Source: an uncultured bacterium
GTDB taxonomy: Bacteria; Patescibacteriota; Minisyncoccia; Spechtbacterales; HO2-43-30
Length of the DNA: 6,544 nucleotides
Direction: 5' to 3'
NCBI GenBank assembly: GCA_913054525.1
Contig: CAJXHR010000035.1
Span: 1 to 6,544 of the forward strand
The notes under the pieces are model-generated. The model saw nothing but the letters and a program-made list of their open reading frames with translations, searched no databases and was not told where the DNA came from. Position numbers and translations under genes: made by a program. Shown here one piece after another: positions 3,700 to 6,544 of the stretch. The number at the start of each line of letters is the position of its first letter. The stretch's first letter is position 1.

Positions 3700-4671
3700 T
3701 TAAGAAATCAGTTTTTTGAACTCCTCTACCATTGGCACTTGCTCGGATTCAAGGCCGTATTGCTCTGCGGTATGGTACGCTATCCAGTCCGCAAGAATTA
3801 GAGATGAAAATATTTTGTGAAATTTAGATTCCCCCTCAATATCCACAATCTCTACAAAAAACCCCCTGTCTCTATATAACCCCCCTAAAACTTCCATTCG
3901 CTTGAGGATACTTGGATGATCTTCGCTGTCGCGGAGTATAAAAAAGTAAAAGTTCTCTGATAGCTCCCTAGTCGCGTCTTTTGCGTCAAAACCCGTCATT
4001 TCATTGTGGTTGATCTCGGGAAAGACGTTATAAAACGCAGGAATCTTGCCTGTTTCGTTAAATTTGATTTTCCAGTTATAGGCAATTGCCTGATTTTTAT
4101 TAGAAGAATAAATGACAGGAACTTTTCCCTGCAACTTTTTTGCGATATTCTTTCCCCGATCCTCATATGAGCCGGGGTCAAGAGAGCTCACGAGTTTCTT
4201 CAAATCCCCCAACGCATCCTCGTTTCCCATGGCCCTGAGTATTGCCGCAAAACTAAACCCAAGCGCGCTTCGAGGCTGAATGCGTGTATCGGGAATCTGT
4301 ATATAAGGCAATGAATGCTCCTTTGCAAGGTCGATGAGTTTGCCGCCAGTGGATATTACCAAAACGTCCAGCTCCTTATCCCGCGCCTCTTCAAACGCGC
4401 TTATTGTCTCCTCTGTGTTCCCCGAATACGAACTTGCGATTATCAAACTATTCTTTAAATCCTTGCCGGACATCGCGGGCAAACCATAATCCGTATGCAC
4501 CGTTATGTCCAAACCCGGATCCCACACTTTCAGCAAATCCCCCGCAAGATGCGACCCGCCCATTCCCGCGACAATAAATTTTTTATGCAACTTAAAATTT
4601 TCATAATTTTCTATCTTTGGCTCGTATTCAAACTGCTTATTAAAATTTTGTATTGCGTCGCGCATGCTCAT
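3700..4671 (-). CDS. Bifunctional phosphoglucose/phosphomannose isomerase-type SIS protein, 323 aa
   Basis: A cytosolic enzyme expected to interconvert fructose-6-phosphate with glucose-6-phosphate and/or mannose-6-phosphate, linking glycolysis to sugar-nucleotide supply. Two SIS domains are seen. GMGGSHLAGD (36-45) starts the first sugar-phosphate fold, SYSGNTEET (81-89) is the phosphate-binding Ser/Thr loop, and QPRSALG (132-138) follows. The second domain carries FPEINHNEMTGF (217-228), the family signature with catalytic-type Glu and His. His300 in AYHTAEQYGLE near the end matches the expected C-terminal active-site histidine. The length is normal for the archaeal-type PGI/PMI family and shorter than classical Pgi. 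The start (ATG at 4671, another two codons later) lies six bases after the thioredoxin stop, so the two are co-transcribed. No strong Shine-Dalgarno sequence is seen. Confidence 0.9.
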   Translation of the reverse strand: MSMRDAIQNFNKQFEYEPKIENYENFKLHKKFIVAGMGGSHLAGDLLKVWDPGLDITVHTDYGLPAMSGKDLKNSLIIASSYSGNTEETISAFEEARDKELDVLVISTGGKLIDLAKEHSLPYIQIPDTRIQPRSALGFSFAAILRAMGNEDALGDLKKLVSSLDPGSYEDRGKNIAKKLQGKVPVIYSSNKNQAIAYNWKIKFNETGKIPAFYNVFPEINHNEMTGFDAKDATRELSENFYFFILRDSEDHPSILKRMEVLGGLYRDRGFFVEIVDIEGESKFHKIFSSLILADWIAYHTAEQYGLESEQVPMVEEFKKLIS

Positions 4672-4677
4672 AGTTTT

Positions 4678-5778
4678 TTACCCAAACGTAAAGGCGAATG
4701 CCTGAAGACCCGAAGAGTTGATAATTATCTCCAACGTATGCCATTCGTACTCCTCGCCCGTGTCTACTAAATTATAAAATCCGGGAGACAGGACATTCAC
4801 CGTCGATTTTCCGTTATCCATTATAACATCCGCGCCTTTGTTTTGCTCTATAAGGTACTCTCCATCCAGTTTCAGCTCCAACGGAACGGCAACGCCGTCT
4901 TTAGTATCAAGCACTACATTTATTTTGTTTGCCTTATAACGGATTATAATTTTACCCGCCGGTGAGGCGGGCTCCCCCACAAATTCCGAAAATTCACGTT
5001 CTATTTTCCAGTCACCGACAAAATAAAACCGGTTTTCCTCCACACTTTTGACCTCCGAAAATGTATGAGTGGTACCCGGAAGAACTCCTTCGTCCTTGTT
5101 GCCAAGATTATTTATACGCAAATATCCAAGATATATTTCCGGCGTCCCGATTTTGCCGATATCCACACCCATAGCCGCTTCTTTCACCTCCGTAACTTCG
5201 TTAACAGAAAGATGTCCCGCTTCCAGCAAGAGCTGCTGGATCGCTTTCTCGGTCTCCTCGTATCTACCCTCGCCAAAATGCGTATAGCGGATGTTCCCCT
5301 CGGCATCTATCAGGTATTTAGCGGGCCAATACCGGTTTGCGAATGCGTTCCAGGTCTTCATATCATTGTCCAAAGCAATGGGATAGTCAAGGTTATTTTC
5401 TGCAGCCGTGCGCTCAACATTCTCTTTTTTCTTTTCAAAACGAAACTCGGGCGAATGAACCCCCAAAAGCACAAATCCATTATCCTTGTACTTTTCGTAC
5501 CAAGCCGTTATGTGAGGAAATGTGCGAATGCAATTGATACATGTGTATGTCCAAAAATCCACCAGCACTACTTTTCCGCGAAGTCCTTCCAGGGTTAGGG
5601 GCTCTGAATTAATCCAACCATCAATACCCGCAAGCTCGGGCGCCTCCCCCTTAACGGGAAGCTTCGCGGATTTCAAGATATTATCTAACTTCATGTCTTC
5701 GGGCATTATTTTGTCGGTATTTATATATATAACCCCTCCTATAATAAGAAGGGCTGCTATAACTAATATGTACTTCAT
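4678..5778 (-). CDS. Membrane-anchored DipZ-type thioredoxin, 366 aa, probably leaderless
   Basis: An exported thiol-disulfide protein with one N-terminal helix (MKYILVIAALLIIGGVIYI). The TlpA/DipZ-like thioredoxin domain spans about 45-190: VVLVDFWTYTCINCIRTFPH carries redox cysteines 80 and 83 (CINC), GVHSPEF is typical of DipZ, and RYWPAKYLID holds the cis-proline. Residues about 210-366 match the DipZ C-terminal beta domain (GTPEIYLGYLRINN; ending AFAFTFG). The CcdA-like membrane half of DipZ is missing, so electrons must come from a separate partner, or the protein may act as an oxidant. A longer frame begins at 5814, but TGATATAAT (5794-5786) lies within those 12 extra codons and places the transcription start at about the ATG at 5778, so I prefer the shorter, leaderless form. 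The isomerase gene follows after six bases. Confidence 0.88.
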   Translation of the reverse strand: MKYILVIAALLIIGGVIYINTDKIMPEDMKLDNILKSAKLPVKGEAPELAGIDGWINSEPLTLEGLRGKVVLVDFWTYTCINCIRTFPHITAWYEKYKDNGFVLLGVHSPEFRFEKKKENVERTAAENNLDYPIALDNDMKTWNAFANRYWPAKYLIDAEGNIRYTHFGEGRYEETEKAIQQLLLEAGHLSVNEVTEVKEAAMGVDIGKIGTPEIYLGYLRINNLGNKDEGVLPGTTHTFSEVKSVEENRFYFVGDWKIEREFSEFVGEPASPAGKIIIRYKANKINVVLDTKDGVAVPLELKLDGEYLIEQNKGADVIMDNGKSTVNVLSPGFYNLVDTGEEYEWHTLEIIINSSGLQAFAFTFG

Positions 5779-5785
5779 TACAAAA

Positions 5786-5814
5786 ATTATATCAGCTATA
5801 AGGACCTTACTCAA
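5786..5814 (-). promoter_or_regulatory. Promoter of the thioredoxin-isomerase operon
   Basis: On the minus strand TTGAGT (5814-5809), a 17-base spacer (5808-5792) and TATAAT (5791-5786) with an extended TGA. The -35 contains the TGA stop of the protease gene. Seven bases separate the -10 from the ATG at 5778, which predicts a leaderless mRNA. Confidence 0.75.
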
Positions 5815-6544
5815 CTCCCCATATTAAACTCCTGCGCTGAAATCCGAGCTCGCTCAATTTCCACAAGCGATAAGTCAAAACCATTTGCTCCTCTGTACAT
5901 AAGCTGGCCCCTCGACCCTGATACGTGATCCAGGCCAAGCACATGCCCCACTTCGTGAGCAAAAGCTCTAAAGTCATACACCGTGGTATAATCCGCGACT
6001 GCGATACTTCTGGCGCCGCCAAATGCAATACCGTTTATCCCGCGAAGATTACCGATCAAGAAAGCATTTATTGAGGTCTCATCAAATTCCCCTATATCTT
6101 GAAAAAATAGGTATGGAGTATCATAGAAAACCTCTATCTCCTTATCGCCTTTTTCTATCTCATAGATACTCTTTGTCACCAGTGAAATACCTGCTTGATC
6201 CCATATGCGGGAAGCATTCTCCACAAGGTTTATAGCATTTTCCTTTGAGCGGATAGAGCCGTAGGGTTCCTTGGCCGTCACAATGAAAATTGTAAGAGGA
6301 ACTATGAGCGTTTCAGCATCTATGCGACTCTCTACCGGCGCTTGTTTTGCCGATGGAGGAGTTCTTTTATAAAAAAGATATTGGTATGCACCCGAAATAT
6401 ATATAAGTCCAATAATAACAACAAGCGCTACTGCGCCCTGCAATATTCTAGACAAGGTGCTTGGTTCAACTTTCTCTATGTCATCGCTTTCGATTAAACC
6501 ATGATCATCGTCTTGCGTTTTTATTCCATTGAGGTGCTCTTGAA
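5811..6544 (-). CDS. Membrane-anchored metzincin (matrixin-like) metalloprotease, 5' end outside the window
   Basis: The frame is open to the right edge, giving about 243 complete codons. It starts with an acidic cytoplasmic stretch (QEHLNGIKTQDDDHGLIES, then DDIEKVEPST), so a TTG at 6455 is probably an internal codon. One membrane helix follows (GAVALVVIIGLIYISGAY), then a linker and an exported catalytic domain. HEVGHVLGLDH (codons 5957-5925) is a perfect HExxHxxGxxH zinc motif with three His ligands and the catalytic Glu, and LM (about 5903-5898) nine residues after the third His provides the Met-turn. NGIAFGGARSIAVADY before it looks like the edge strand of the matrixin fold. A classic cysteine-switch propeptide is not visible in this part. 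The substrate is unknown; surface protein processing is likely. The thioredoxin promoter overlaps its end. Confidence 0.88.
   Translation of the reverse strand, partial: QEHLNGIKTQDDDHGLIESDDIEKVEPSTLSRILQGAVALVVIIGLIYISGAYQYLFYKRTPPSAKQAPVESRIDAETLIVPLTIFIVTAKEPYGSIRSKENAINLVENASRIWDQAGISLVTKSIYEIEKGDKEIEVFYDTPYLFFQDIGEFDETSINAFLIGNLRGINGIAFGGARSIAVADYTTVYDFRAFAHEVGHVLGLDHVSGSRGQLMYRGANGFDLSLVEIERARISAQEFNMGS

Noticed and set aside
5065..5598. 177-codon plus-strand frame opposite the thioredoxin gene
   Set aside because: Antisense shadow of a gene with clear thioredoxin motifs; no promoter or protein-like features of its own.
6453..6455. TTG at 6455 as the start of the protease
   Set aside because: The same frame stays open to the window edge with a natural acidic sequence, so the true start is more likely outside the window.

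Overview
The window looks like a piece of a small-genome bacterium with moderate GC, AT-rich intergenic gaps and very short genes. I infer a Patescibacteria/CPR (Parcubacteria-like) chromosome. The grounds are the mix of a stand-alone PGI/PMI-type SIS isomerase, a DipZ-tail thioredoxin without its CcdA part, a rhodanese with a CGSFSC loop, and many tiny membrane proteins. This is an impression from protein style and not a phylogenetic result. All genes but one are on the minus strand.

Layout. 1-183 is the 5' end of a membrane-anchored protein (minus). It is separated from a divergent secreted beta-sandwich protein (285-755, plus) by a very AT-rich spacer holding a palindrome and a 16-bp tandem repeat. 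A bidirectional terminator (775-823) closes that gene and the next minus-strand operon, which reads glutaredoxin (1965-1732), protein-L-isoaspartate methyltransferase (1717-1091) and a 69-aa membrane protein (1051-842). Next comes an unusual block, 2073-3160. It holds three short GC-rich minus-strand genes (38, about 52 and 99 aa), two of them with clear Shine-Dalgarno sequences. Upstream lies about 400 bp without long genes but dense in RNA-like structure: a long imperfect hairpin, a terminator hairpin whose loop can kiss a neighbouring hairpin, two compact GC hairpins, and a full-consensus minus-strand promoter (TTGACA-17-TATAAT with extended -10). After a strong terminator (3188-3225) follow a rhodanese (3623-3279), a PGI/PMI-type sugar-phosphate isomerase (4671-3700), a membrane-anchored DipZ-type thioredoxin (5778-4678), and a membrane-anchored metzincin protease that runs off the right edge (6544-5811).

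How it fits together. Much of the content is thiol/redox handling and protein repair or processing at the envelope: glutaredoxin, isoaspartate methyltransferase, rhodanese, exported thioredoxin, exported metalloprotease. A 44-bp terminator-plus-promoter cassette occurs twice (41 of 44 identical), immediately upstream of the glutaredoxin and of the rhodanese, so these genes may share one control element. Three minus-strand promoters carry TGATATAAT and a fourth TGCTATAAT, which points to extended -10 promoters as a local rule. The most novel part is 2073-3160, a structured-RNA/small-protein locus that I cannot match to a known system.
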